Shown one piece after another: positions 17,745 through 25,848 of a stretch of DNA of 64,000 nt (position 1 is its first letter; every line of letters starts with the position of its first letter). The notes below the pieces were generated by a model, which ran no database searches, had not been told where the DNA came from, and saw only the letters and a program-made list of their open reading frames with translations. The stretch spans positions 1-64,000 of the forward strand of contig NZ_JACOPK010000007.1 of NCBI RefSeq assembly GCF_014288055.1. The letters are read 5' to 3'. Both the position numbers and the translations under genes were made by a program. Source of the DNA: Agathobaculum hominis (GTDB taxonomy: Bacteria > Bacillota > Clostridia > Oscillospirales > Butyricicoccaceae).

Positions 17745-17757
17745 AAATCTATGTCAA
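17729..17757 (-). promoter_or_regulatory. Promoter of tRNA-Ala
   Basis: On the - strand TTGACA (17752-17757), 17-bp spacer, TATAAT (17729-17734): perfect consensus about 55 nt upstream of the mature tRNA 5' end. Confidence 0.85.
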
Positions 17758-17824
17758 GACCTTTTTCATCTGGTCGGGCAAAAAACTTCGTGCAGCAGCC
17801 AGCTGTGCCAAAAGGAGATTGAAA

Positions 17825-19237
17825 ATGAACAACAGCGAAAAAACAATGGAAAAAATCGTCGCCCTGTGCAAGGGCCGTGGCTTCGTGTACTCCGGCTCGG
17901 AGATCTACGGCGGCCTTGCGAACACCTGGGACTACGGTCCGCTCGGCGTTGAGTTCAAAAACAACGTCAAGGCGGCGTGGCGCAAGAAGTTCGTACAGGA
18001 AAGCCCGTACAACGTCGGCCTCGACTCTGCTATTCTCATGAACCCCATGACCTGGGTTGCCTCTGGTCATGTAGGCGGCTTCTCCGACCCTCTGATGGAC
18101 TGCAAGGAGTGCAAGGAGCGCTTCCGTGCCGACAAGGTCATCGAGGACTGGTGCCACGAGAATAACTTCGACCTTGGCAAGAGCGTTGACGCGCTGAGCC
18201 AGGCCGAGATGAAGCAGTTCATCGATGAGCACGAGATCGCCTGCCCGACCTGCGGCAAGCACAACTGGACGGACATCCGTCAGTTCAACCTTATGTTCAA
18301 GACCTTCCAGGGCGTTACCGAGAACGCAAAGAACGAGCTGTATCTCCGTCCGGAGACCGCACAGGGTATCTTTGTTAACTTCCAGAATATTCAGCGCACT
18401 ACCCGCAAGAAGGTTCCGTTCGGCGTCGGCCAGATCGGCAAGTCCTTCCGCAACGAGATCACCCCGGGCAACTTCACCTTCCGTACTCGCGAGTTCGAGC
18501 AGATGGAGCTTGAGTTCTTCTGCAAGCCGGGTACCGATCTTGAGTGGTTCGCATACTGGAAGGATTACTGCCACAAGTTCCTGCTGTCCCTCGGCATGAA
18601 GGACGAGAACCTGCGCCTGCGCGACCACGAGCCGGAAGAGCTTTCCCACTATTCCAAGGCGACCACTGACTTCGAGTTCCTGTTCCCGTTCGGCTGGGGC
18701 GAGCTGTGGGGCATTGCCGACCGCACCGACTTCGACCTGACTCAGCACCAGAAGACCTCGGGCGTTTCCATGGAATATTTCGATCAGGAAGCAAACGAGA
18801 AGTACATCCCGTACGTTATCGAGCCGTCCCTCGGCGCGGACCGTGTCGCACTGGCATTCCTTATCGACGCTTACGACGAAGAGGTTGTTGGTCAGGACAA
18901 GAACGGCAAGGACGACGTGCGCGTTGTTCTCCGCCTGCATCCGGCTCTCGCTCCGTTCAAGGCTGCGGTACTGCCGCTGTCCAAGAAGCTGACCGACAAG
19001 GCCATGCCGATCTGGCATGAGCTGGCTAAGCAGTTCCCTGTCGATTTCGACGATGCCGGCTCCATCGGCAAGCGTTATCGCCGCGAGGACGAGATCGGTA
19101 CTCCGTTCTGCGTCACCGTCGATTTCGAGACCGAGCAGGATGGCTGTGTTACTGTTCGCGACCGTGATACGATGCAGCAGGAGCGCATCAAGATCGAGGA
19201 TGTTGCCGCCTACATCGCAAAGAAGATCGAATTCTGA
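17825..19237 (+). CDS. glyQS: Glycyl-tRNA synthetase, dimeric (alpha2) type
   Basis: This 470-residue class II synthetase charges tRNA-Gly. It is the eukaryote/Gram-positive-type single-chain homodimer, not the alpha2-beta2 bacterial form. Motif text includes GGLANTWDYGPLGVEFKNN, RPETAQGIFVNF, VGQIGKSFRNEITPGNFTFR (as two adjacent blocks), REFEQMELEFFC, the class II motif-3 region EPSLGADRVALAFLIDAY and the C-terminal anticodon-binding domain with LHPALAPFKAAVLPL. ATG 17825 is chosen over a TTG six bases upstream because AAGGAG lies 7 nt before the ATG. Codon use is strongly biased, as expected of high expression. Confidence 0.96.
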   Translation: MNNSEKTMEKIVALCKGRGFVYSGSEIYGGLANTWDYGPLGVEFKNNVKAAWRKKFVQESPYNVGLDSAILMNPMTWVASGHVGGFSDPLMDCKECKERFRADKVIEDWCHENNFDLGKSVDALSQAEMKQFIDEHEIACPTCGKHNWTDIRQFNLMFKTFQGVTENAKNELYLRPETAQGIFVNFQNIQRTTRKKVPFGVGQIGKSFRNEITPGNFTFRTREFEQMELEFFCKPGTDLEWFAYWKDYCHKFLLSLGMKDENLRLRDHEPEELSHYSKATTDFEFLFPFGWGELWGIADRTDFDLTQHQKTSGVSMEYFDQEANEKYIPYVIEPSLGADRVALAFLIDAYDEEVVGQDKNGKDDVRVVLRLHPALAPFKAAVLPLSKKLTDKAMPIWHELAKQFPVDFDDAGSIGKRYRREDEIGTPFCVTVDFETEQDGCVTVRDRDTMQQERIKIEDVAAYIAKKIEF

Positions 19238-19256
19238 TTTTCGCTGTCTGTTTTCT

Positions 19257-19294
19257 GCCGCCGCACTTCATTTTGAGGTGCGGCGGTTTTTTGC
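19257..19294 (+). terminator. Terminator of glyQS
   Basis: CCGCCGCACTTC pairs with GAGGTGCGGCGG (one wobble/mismatch near the loop), followed by six T. Confidence 0.9.
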
Positions 19295-19363
19295 TTTTCG
19301 AACGCATAAAGCACGCAGAAGCACGCCATACTAAGCAGGAAATCTTAAAAGGAGGTCCTGTTC

Positions 19364-19531
19364 ATGGACAAGAACCATTGCAACACCGCAATTCACTGTA
19401 CGGTTGAACAGTGTGCAAACCACTGCTGCAGCGCCGAATACTGCTCGCTTGACAGCATCCATGTCGGCACGCACGAAGCATCCCCCTCGGTCGATCAGTG
19501 CACCGACTGCATGAGTTTTAAGCGCAAGTAA
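19364..19531 (+). CDS. DUF1540 domain mini-protein (55 aa)
   Basis: A 55-residue Cys-rich protein with AAAGGAGG 8 nt before its ATG. It matches the DUF1540 pattern: CTVEQCANHCCS, CSLDSIHVGTHEA, and a final QCTDCMSFKRK. The spaced cysteines suggest metal binding or disulfides, but the function of the family is unknown; it is common in spore-forming Firmicutes. It stands alone between the glyQS terminator and its own terminator. Confidence 0.9.
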   Translation: MDKNHCNTAIHCTVEQCANHCCSAEYCSLDSIHVGTHEASPSVDQCTDCMSFKRK

Positions 19532-19535
19532 GCAG

Positions 19536-19581
19536 AAAAGGACGCAGCGTATGCAGAAAAATGCGTACACTGCGTCCTTTT
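19536..19581. terminator. Bidirectional terminator after the DUF1540 gene
   Basis: AAAAGGACGCAG pairs with CTGCGTCCTTTT, with an extended inner stem (GTATGCA/TGCGTAC), flanked by A and T runs on both sides. It also ends the convergent sugar-kinase gene. Confidence 0.88.
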
Positions 19582-19585
19582 ATTA

Positions 19586-20887
19586 TCAGTCTGCGGCATA
19601 GAGTGCAGCACCGCAGGCCGCCTCTTCCCTGCCGTCTGACAGGGTGATCTCGGAGTCGAACGCTCTCGAAAAGCTCTCGCACAGAAAACGGTTGTTTCTC
19701 AGTCCGCCGCCCGAGCCGATCAGTTTTTTTGCTGTGCCGCCGGCGGCACGATATGCCTGATACATCTGATGCAGCTCGTGAGCCATGCCATCCATCATGC
19801 CGTAGATCAAGTGGAGCGGTGTGAAATTCTCCGCCGTGAGGCCGGTGATGCTGCCGGTCTGCGTGCTGTCCTGCCGTGTGCCCTCAAACAGCGGCAGGAC
19901 CGTCGGGACGTCTTCCGGGCGGCCAGCACTTTTGAGCAGACCTTCCATCGCCGCATATGGAGCATTCGTATCCACACCCATCATGCGCGCTGTCTGCGCG
20001 AAAAAGTCCGCGAGCAACGCATAGGCTCTACCGCCGCAGAGCGCCGCTCCGGCGAGCAGCCATCCCCCGCCCGGCATGGGACGTGTCTCGAGTCCCGGCA
20101 CGGTCATGCAGCGGGACGAGAAAACGGAAAACTGGCTGCCGGTGCCGACGTTCACGAGCATCTCGTGCTCGCGATCCCGAACTGCCGAAAGAAAGCTCGC
20201 CTGATTATCCCCGATCGCTGCGGCAACACGCGCCCTGCTGCGGCAGATGCCGATAAAACGATCCTCCGTGAGACCCGGCAGAAACGCCGGGTCAATGCCG
20301 ATGCCGCGCAGTACCGTTTGGTTAAACGTGCGCTTTCCTGCGTCAAAAAAGCCAAGGCCTGCGGCATTGCTCGCGTCCATAACTGGCGTTTGTCTGCCGC
20401 AGAGCTTCATGGCGATATAATCTCCGATCGTGCACAGCGTGACCGCGCCCGTCGGCACGAGACCGTGTGCAAGATTATAGGCATGAGTAACGAGACCATA
20501 GCCTGTTGCAGCAGAGAGCCCGGTCTCGCTGTTCAGATATGCAGTCCACGACTGTCCGTCTGTGCTTTTTTCACATGGCGTATCGCCGCGCGCGTCCTGC
20601 CACGTGTACAGAGGACTTACTGCATTTCCCTCACCGTCGAGATAGAGGATGCCGTGCATCTGTCCGGTTACACCGATGCGTTCGATGTCGGGATAGCGTG
20701 CGAAAAGCATATCCGCCGTGCGAAGCGCGGTGTCAAGAATGAGCTGTGCGTCCTGTATGCGCTCTCCGGGCAGCGTCGGCGCGAGAAAGCTGTTGTTTTT
20801 GCAGGTTTCACTCGTGATAAAGCAGCCGTCCTCGAGCACGGCTGCACTGATCGTCGTTGTTCCGATATCTATTCCCAGACTTTTCAT
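19586..20887 (-). CDS. FGGY family carbohydrate kinase (sedoheptulokinase/xylulokinase-like)
   Basis: This 433-residue kinase has the FGGY two-domain actin-like fold. The N-terminal phosphate motif LGIDIGTTTISAAVL, the substrate region GVTGQMHGILYL with WQDARG, NVGTGSQFSVF in the second half, and the C-terminal IGSGGGLRNNRFLCE (adenosine motif) are visible. The text around TGQMHGILYLD and WQDAR recalls sedoheptulokinases more than glycerol kinases, but the sugar is not certain. GAGGGAATACC precedes the ATG. It lies downstream of a LysR gene on the same strand but has its own promoter. No sugar transporter or isomerase is adjacent. Confidence 0.85.
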   Translation of the reverse strand: MKSLGIDIGTTTISAAVLEDGCFITSETCKNNSFLAPTLPGERIQDAQLILDTALRTADMLFARYPDIERIGVTGQMHGILYLDGEGNAVSPLYTWQDARGDTPCEKSTDGQSWTAYLNSETGLSAATGYGLVTHAYNLAHGLVPTGAVTLCTIGDYIAMKLCGRQTPVMDASNAAGLGFFDAGKRTFNQTVLRGIGIDPAFLPGLTEDRFIGICRSRARVAAAIGDNQASFLSAVRDREHEMLVNVGTGSQFSVFSSRCMTVPGLETRPMPGGGWLLAGAALCGGRAYALLADFFAQTARMMGVDTNAPYAAMEGLLKSAGRPEDVPTVLPLFEGTRQDSTQTGSITGLTAENFTPLHLIYGMMDGMAHELHQMYQAYRAAGGTAKKLIGSGGGLRNNRFLCESFSRAFDSEITLSDGREEAACGAALYAAD

Positions 20888-20924
20888 GGTATTCCCTCAT
20901 TTCGGCTTGGCAGCTTTTTCTTTC

Positions 20925-20953
20925 ATTATAGGAGAACGAAAAATGAAAATCAA
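20925..20953 (-). promoter_or_regulatory. Promoter of the FGGY kinase gene
   Basis: On the - strand TTGATT (20948-20953), 17-bp spacer, TATAAT (20925-20930). The -35 overlaps the stop codon of the preceding lysR gene. Confidence 0.65.
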
Positions 20954-21840
20954 GCGTCTTCTTCCAGCCGCTTCCGGTAAAAGTCAATCAATGCCTGAAG
21001 TGCCGGAGAGCGCCATTTGTTTTTGTGGATGAGCAGCTGTGTCCAGACCGAGACAGTGCAGTCTGTCACCGGCAGGCGGCACAGCATACCGTTTTCTACA
21101 AAGGCCTGCGTGATGAAATCGGGCAGGAAGGTGAGCATATCACTTTTGGAAACGAGACTGCAAAGCTGCGTCGGATTGCCGAGCTCAATGAGCGGCGTGA
21201 TCGCTTCAGAGCGCGCCGCGAGCAGCTTGTCGAGTATCCTGCGGTAGCTCATGCTTTCGGTCATCGCGAATGGCTGGTCGATGATCTCTGCAAGGGAAAG
21301 TGTCTTGCTTTTCTCCAGAGCGTTCCCTGCCGCCGCAACAAAATGCACCTGCTCCTCTTTTTCCGCGCAGATCTCGAAATCCGGTTCATAGATATGCGTA
21401 TCGAGGGTGAAAACGAGATCGGCCTCGTTTTTTCGCAGCATACTGAACATATTTTCCGTTCCGGCTTCGGTAATGGTCAGCCGGATGCCGGGATAGCTGC
21501 GCTGAAAGTCGATGAAATCGTCATCAAAATAGCGTGAGCACATCGAGCTGGACATGGCAAGGTGCAGATCGCCTGTCACCTCGTCCGCATGATGGAGCGC
21601 CACCATCAGCTTTTCCTGTGCGGTCAGCACATCGCGCGCATAGCGCAGCACCAGACTGCCTTCCTGCGTCAGCACGATGCGATGATAAAAACGGTCGAAC
21701 AGCGCCACATTCAGCTCTTTTTCGAGCTGCCTGATCTGCGAGGATACGGTGGACTGCGTATAGCCGAGCCGTTCACCGGCCGCCGAAAAGCCGGAATATT
21801 CGCACACAGCCACGAATGTCCGCAGCACATTGAGATCCAT
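20950..21840 (-). CDS. LysR family transcriptional regulator
   Basis: A 296-residue LysR-type regulator. The N-terminal winged helix is clear (DLNVLRTFVAVCEYSGFSAA, then YTQSTVSSQIRQLEKEL with the recognition helix), followed by a periplasmic-binding-protein-like effector domain from about residue 90. The ATG at 21838-21840 is preceded by GGAAGGAGAG; a GTG 18 nt upstream overlaps that site. It is divergent from the sodium-dependent transporter gene, the classical arrangement of a LysR gene and its target, so it may sense an amino acid carried by that transporter (inference). Confidence 0.92.
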   Translation of the reverse strand: MDLNVLRTFVAVCEYSGFSAAGERLGYTQSTVSSQIRQLEKELNVALFDRFYHRIVLTQEGSLVLRYARDVLTAQEKLMVALHHADEVTGDLHLAMSSSMCSRYFDDDFIDFQRSYPGIRLTITEAGTENMFSMLRKNEADLVFTLDTHIYEPDFEICAEKEEQVHFVAAAGNALEKSKTLSLAEIIDQPFAMTESMSYRRILDKLLAARSEAITPLIELGNPTQLCSLVSKSDMLTFLPDFITQAFVENGMLCRLPVTDCTVSVWTQLLIHKNKWRSPALQALIDFYRKRLEEDA

Positions 21841-21859
21841 AAAAAGCTCTCCTTCCACA

Positions 21860-21874
21860 AACGATATTTTCGTT
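21860..21874. promoter_or_regulatory. Inverted repeat between lysR and the transporter gene
   Basis: AACGATATTTTCGTT is a 5-5-5 inverted repeat in the divergent intergenic region, about 20 nt upstream of the lysR ATG. It is a possible regulator-binding site; it does not fit the T-N11-A LysR core perfectly. Confidence 0.35.
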
Positions 21875-21983
21875 ATTATACCGCATTATTATCAATTTTA
21901 CAAATGCTTCTTTTCATAGTAAGATAAACAGTAAGAGTATTATGCAGAAAGAGCGTTCCTGCCCTTTCGGAAAGAGAGTATCA

Positions 21984-23318
21984 ATGAAACGTGAGCGTCT
22001 TGGAAGCCGCATGGGCTTCATCATGCTTTCTGCCGGCTGTGCGATCGGCTGCGGAAATGTATGGAAATTTCCGTGGATGTGCGGTCAGAACGGCGGAGGC
22101 AGCTTCATGCTGGTCTATTTCATCTGTCTGATCGTGCTCGGAATCCCGGCTATGGTCATGGAATTTTCGGTCGGCAGAGCCGCGCAGACCAGTCCTGTCC
22201 GTATGTACCGCAGGCTCGAAAAGCCCGGTCAGAAATGGCATCTTTGGGGTGCGGTCTGTCTGATCGGCAATATCGCCATCATGGCATTCTACTGCGTCGT
22301 TACCGGCTGGATCATCTATTATTTTGTGAAATTTCTCACCGGTCAGAACGCATCCTTCGGCTTTGCTTCCATGATCGCCAACCCTGTTATCAACGTGGTA
22401 TTTCTGTTTGTCACGGTCGCTGTTGCCTTCCTCATTCTGAGCCGCGATATTCAGAAGGGTCTCGAGCGGATTACAAAATATATGATGAGTGCGCTGCTCG
22501 TGCTCATGCTCGTGCTCGCAGTTCACAGCGCGCTGCTCGACGGCGCGGCGGACGGACTTGCCTTCTACCTTACGCCGGACTTTTCCAAGATCAACGGTTC
22601 GGTTATCGTCGGCGCGATGAATCAGGCGTTCTTCACCCTGTCCACCGGCATGGGCGGCATGGCGATTTTCGGCAGCTACATCGACAAGGACCACTCGCTG
22701 ATGGGTGAGTCGGTCAACGTCATCGTGCTCGATACGTTTGTTGCCATTCTTGCAGGCTTCATCATCTTCCCGGCGTGCTCGACCTATGGTCTGGAGGTCA
22801 ACGCCGGCCCGAGCCTGCTGTTTGACACCATGGCAAGCGTTTTCAATCACATGGCAGGCGGCCGTATCTGGGGCACGATGTTCTTCCTGTTCATGATCTT
22901 TGCTGCGCTGTCCACCGTTCTCGGCGTGTGCGAGAACATTCTTGCGATGGTCCGCGAACTGACCGGCTGGTCTCGCCCCAAGGGCTGCATCATCTGCGGC
23001 ACAGGCATCTTCCTTCTCGCACTGACTACCGCTCTCGGATACAGCGTCATTCATTTTCAGCCGTTCGCGGAAGGCACCGCCTGGCTTGATCTGTGGGACT
23101 TTATCGTTTCGAACAACGTCCTGCCGCTCGGCTCGCTTGTGCTGACGCTGTTCTGCTGCAACAAGTTCGGCTGGGGTTGGGATAATTTCGTCCGTGAGGC
23201 AAACACCGGCAGAGGTCTCAAGATCCGTCCGTGGATGCGTCCGGTTTTTCAGTATATCACTCCTGTCATTATCGTTTTCATCTATGTCTACGGCATGGCA
23301 ACGTTCCAGTGGCGGTAA
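21984..23318 (+). CDS. Sodium-dependent transporter, SNF/NSS family
   Basis: This 444-residue membrane protein belongs to the neurotransmitter:sodium symporter family (relatives LeuT, MhsT, TnaT), which imports amino acids with Na+. The TM1 signature GCAIGCGNVWKFPWMCGQNGG, with the unwound Na+/substrate region, is near the N terminus. About eleven hydrophobic segments follow, as in many bacterial members rather than the twelve of eukaryotic ones. ATG 21984 is favoured because the conserved sequence begins there (MKRERLGSRMGF) and GGAAAGAGAG lies upstream. The substrate is unknown, and the divergent LysR gene is a plausible regulator. Confidence 0.92.
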   Translation: MKRERLGSRMGFIMLSAGCAIGCGNVWKFPWMCGQNGGGSFMLVYFICLIVLGIPAMVMEFSVGRAAQTSPVRMYRRLEKPGQKWHLWGAVCLIGNIAIMAFYCVVTGWIIYYFVKFLTGQNASFGFASMIANPVINVVFLFVTVAVAFLILSRDIQKGLERITKYMMSALLVLMLVLAVHSALLDGAADGLAFYLTPDFSKINGSVIVGAMNQAFFTLSTGMGGMAIFGSYIDKDHSLMGESVNVIVLDTFVAILAGFIIFPACSTYGLEVNAGPSLLFDTMASVFNHMAGGRIWGTMFFLFMIFAALSTVLGVCENILAMVRELTGWSRPKGCIICGTGIFLLALTTALGYSVIHFQPFAEGTAWLDLWDFIVSNNVLPLGSLVLTLFCCNKFGWGWDNFVREANTGRGLKIRPWMRPVFQYITPVIIVFIYVYGMATFQWR

Positions 23319-23330
23319 AATGAACTTTTT

Positions 23331-23363
23331 AGAGAGCATAGTCTAATCTATGCTCTCTTTTTT
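23331..23363 (+). terminator. Terminator of the SNF transporter gene
   Basis: AGAGAGCATAG pairs perfectly with CTATGCTCTCT around TCTAAT, followed by six T. Confidence 0.92.
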
Positions 23364-23469
23364 CGCCTTAGCGTATTGCGCACGCCCGTCTGTTTATGGT
23401 ACTATAATACAGCAAAGAAAGACATTTGCACCGCCCCGGCGGCGCAATACAGAAAGGGACTGATCTACT

Positions 23470-24672
23470 ATGCAGAAGGGCGATATTGCCAAGCTGAAGC
23501 TGCTGCTCGCAGGCATTTCGGCGCGAATGACGAAAAATCGTGATTATTTTATCCGTGCGGTCTGCACATTCACTTCTGGAAAGAAAAAATTTGATGCCGA
23601 ACTTTCGCTCGACGGGCAAAACTGGGCGCTTCGTTTTCAGGGCAGTACCTCGCCCACGGATGCCGCTGCATTCTGTGCATTTTTTGCCTCTGAGGCTGAA
23701 AAATTTGACGAGAGCGTGCTTGTCTATACCGAGCGCAGCGCTGTCGTGACGCTCTCCGCTACTGCACGCGGCGTGCAGATGAAGCAGGCGGAGCGTGAGG
23801 CGAGTGATGAAGAAAAGGCGAACGCCGCCAATCCCCTGCTCGACAGCGGCCGTCAGTATTTGATCCGTGTCGATCAGGCCGCCGCGCTGCTGCGCGAGAT
23901 CGGTATTCTGACCGCAGACGGCAAGCTGAAAAACGATATGATCCGCAAATACAATCAGATCGACCATTATGTCGAACTGGTTGCACCGATGTTTGAGCAG
24001 GATGACAGCGACGAGATCGTGCTGCTCGACTGCGCCTGCGGCAAGTCCTATCTCAGCTTTGTCATGAATTACTATCTGCACGAGGTGCTCCATCGCCGCT
24101 GCCGCGTGATCGGCGTAGATATCAAGGAGCATGTCATCGACGAGAGCCGCGCGATGGCGAAGCGTCTCGGCTATCATAATATGAGCTTCCAGTGCGCCGA
24201 TCTGCGCGTGTATCAGCCGCCGAAAAACGTTACCGCTGTCATTTCGCTCCATGCCTGCGATATTGCGACCGATCTTGCCCTTGCGACCGCGCTCCGCGCC
24301 AGAGCGAAATACATCGCGTGCGTGCCCTGCTGTCACAAGGAACTGCTCGATCAGTATACCATGCCCGGCCTCGAACCGCTGACCCGTCACGGCGTTTTCA
24401 AGGCGCGGTTCAATGATGTGCTGACCGACAGCATGCGTGCACTTAAGCTGGAGGCTGAGGGTTATAAGGTATCGGTCGTCGAGTACTTCTCGCCGCTCGA
24501 CACGCCGAAAAACCTGCTCATCCGTGCCGTTCGCACAGGCCGTGAAAATCGTCGTGCGAAGGCGGATTACGAAGCTGTGCGCCGCACACTCGGCACAACT
24601 TCTGAGCTTGATCGCCGCTGCATGGACATGGAAAACGAATTCTTCGTTACAGACGAGGATCTGATACCGTAA
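23470..24672 (+). CDS. SAM-dependent methyltransferase (Methyltransf_32-like)
   Basis: A 400-residue protein with a class I methyltransferase domain in its second half: LLDCACGKSYLSFVM (motif I, about residue 182), VIGVDIKEHVID (motif II), the FQCADL acidic position, and AVISLHACDIATD with ACVPCCHKEL, a combination typical of the Methyltransf_32 group (eukaryotic relatives GSTCD, METTL25). The N-terminal 160 residues look like a helical substrate domain without a motif I recognise. The target, RNA or protein, is unknown. It stands alone, with a -10-like TATAAT near 23402 and AAAGGGA before the ATG. Confidence 0.82.
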   Translation: MQKGDIAKLKLLLAGISARMTKNRDYFIRAVCTFTSGKKKFDAELSLDGQNWALRFQGSTSPTDAAAFCAFFASEAEKFDESVLVYTERSAVVTLSATARGVQMKQAEREASDEEKANAANPLLDSGRQYLIRVDQAAALLREIGILTADGKLKNDMIRKYNQIDHYVELVAPMFEQDDSDEIVLLDCACGKSYLSFVMNYYLHEVLHRRCRVIGVDIKEHVIDESRAMAKRLGYHNMSFQCADLRVYQPPKNVTAVISLHACDIATDLALATALRARAKYIACVPCCHKELLDQYTMPGLEPLTRHGVFKARFNDVLTDSMRALKLEAEGYKVSVVEYFSPLDTPKNLLIRAVRTGRENRRAKADYEAVRRTLGTTSELDRRCMDMENEFFVTDEDLIP

Positions 24673-24679
24673 CATAATG

Positions 24680-24756
24680 ATCCCTCCGGAATACACTGAT
24701 AATACAGGCGGCTGAGGCAAAACGCCGCCTGCGCAAATCATGTGATCCGGAGGGAT
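24680..24756 (+). promoter_or_regulatory. Leader structure that can sequester the ribosome binding site of the Cys-rich gene
   Basis: ATCCCTCCGGA (24680-24690) is perfectly complementary to TCCGGAGGGAT (24746-24756), and the second arm contains the GGAGGGAT Shine-Dalgarno of the gene starting at 24762. Inside lies a second hairpin, CAGGCGGC (24705-24712) with GCCGCCTG (24724-24731). Folded, the RNA would hide the ribosome binding site. No T tract follows, so it is not a simple terminator. Confidence 0.6.
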
Positions 24757-24761
24757 AAATC

Positions 24762-25691
24762 ATGGCTGAAAAAATCTGCTGCCCCGGTCCTCTCGGCACG
24801 TCGGGCGGCAACACCGCATCCGGCGGCGCGTTCCGTGAGGCTGTGTGCGTACACACGAGCAAGGTCTATGATTCCTGCCGCAGCAAGGAATGTCTGCGTG
24901 ACATCCGCGTTTATCTGACACGCGACGCGCAGGATATGCTCGATTCCGGCGGCATCGTTTCGGTAAAGCCGCGTACAGCTGATCTGCTCTGTGTGAAAAT
25001 CGACGTTGAACCGGTGCAGTTCAATCGTGGTCTGTACAGTGTGGACAGCCGCTTCTTTTACCGCATTGAGTGCGAGGTGAGCTGTGCGGTCGGTCGGCCG
25101 CGCATTGTAGACGGTCTCGCTGTATTCGACAAGCGCGTCATGCTGTTCGGCGGCGAGGGCGGCGCGCGGATCTTCTCCTCGCACTATATCGAGGACGGCA
25201 CGGACGTACAGCTTCGTCCGAACTCCAACCGTCCAACCGCAGTGATCGAGGTCGTCGACCCCGTTATGCTGGATGCCCGGGTCGTTGCTCCCGAAACGAA
25301 ATGCAACTGCTGCTGCTGTGCCCTGCACGAAGTGCCGAAGCAGCTCTGCTCGTGCTTTGACGGGGATGATCTTGTGCTTGCGAACGACGGCTACCAGCTG
25401 TTCGTAACGCTCGGCCAGTTCTCCATCATTCGCCTTGAACGAGACATTCAGCTGCTTATGCCTGCCTACGATATCTGTCTGCCGCGCCGCGACTGCTCGA
25501 ACAGTAATATCGGCGGTGAGACCGACCCCTGCGAGGTTTTCTCGAACTTCGATTTCCCCATTGACGCTTTCTTCCCGCCGCGCGGAGAGCGTGCAGACTG
25601 CCTTTTCACGGGCGCGAACGGCGTGAACGGTGCAAACGCAAATTCCGGCTGCGGCTGCCGTGCAAACGCCGCGAACGGCTGCAATAAATAA
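24762..25691 (+). CDS. Cys-rich conserved protein of unknown function, possibly spore-associated
   Basis: I do not recognise a named family. The 309-residue product has about 22 cysteines. These include an N-terminal CC pair, a VYDSCRSKECLRDIRVYLT block, a tight NCCCC cluster followed by LCSC near the middle, and a C-terminal tail rich in Asn, Ala and Gly ending in CGCRANAANGCNK. There are no membrane segments and no signal peptide. The central part looks like beta-rich modules. Cys-rich proteins with Asn/Gly tails are frequent among clostridial spore surface proteins, but that is only analogy. GGAGGGAT precedes the ATG and is part of an inverted repeat. Confidence 0.7.
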   Translation: MAEKICCPGPLGTSGGNTASGGAFREAVCVHTSKVYDSCRSKECLRDIRVYLTRDAQDMLDSGGIVSVKPRTADLLCVKIDVEPVQFNRGLYSVDSRFFYRIECEVSCAVGRPRIVDGLAVFDKRVMLFGGEGGARIFSSHYIEDGTDVQLRPNSNRPTAVIEVVDPVMLDARVVAPETKCNCCCCALHEVPKQLCSCFDGDDLVLANDGYQLFVTLGQFSIIRLERDIQLLMPAYDICLPRRDCSNSNIGGETDPCEVFSNFDFPIDAFFPPRGERADCLFTGANGVNGANANSGCGCRANAANGCNK

Positions 25692-25801
25692 GGGGCAGCA
25701 CTGAGAGATTCAATCTGCGGCGCTTTGCGGAAATCCTGTTCGCTGTCTTTGATGGAGTCTCATGGTAATTCATCAAGTATTGCTGCAAAACCGTAAATGA
25801 G

Positions 25802-25833
25802 AAAACGGCATGGACGTATGTCCATGCCGTTTT
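25802..25833 (-). terminator. Terminator of the thi operon
   Basis: AAAACGGCATGGAC pairs with GTCCATGCCGTTTT around a 4-nt loop, 15 nt after the thiY stop codon. It is symmetrical and could also stop transcripts from the Cys-rich gene. The preceding 25692-25800 shows nothing else I can name. Confidence 0.9.
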
Positions 25834-25848
25834 GTATTGCGGAGTGTA

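Noticed and set aside
21981..23339. 452-codon open frame on the - strand opposite the SNF transporter
   Set aside because: The + strand carries clear NSS-family text; the shadow is charged and motif-free.
23368..24741. 457-codon open frame on the - strand opposite the methyltransferase
   Set aside because: It lacks motifs; the + strand has SAM-binding motif I and a ribosome binding site.
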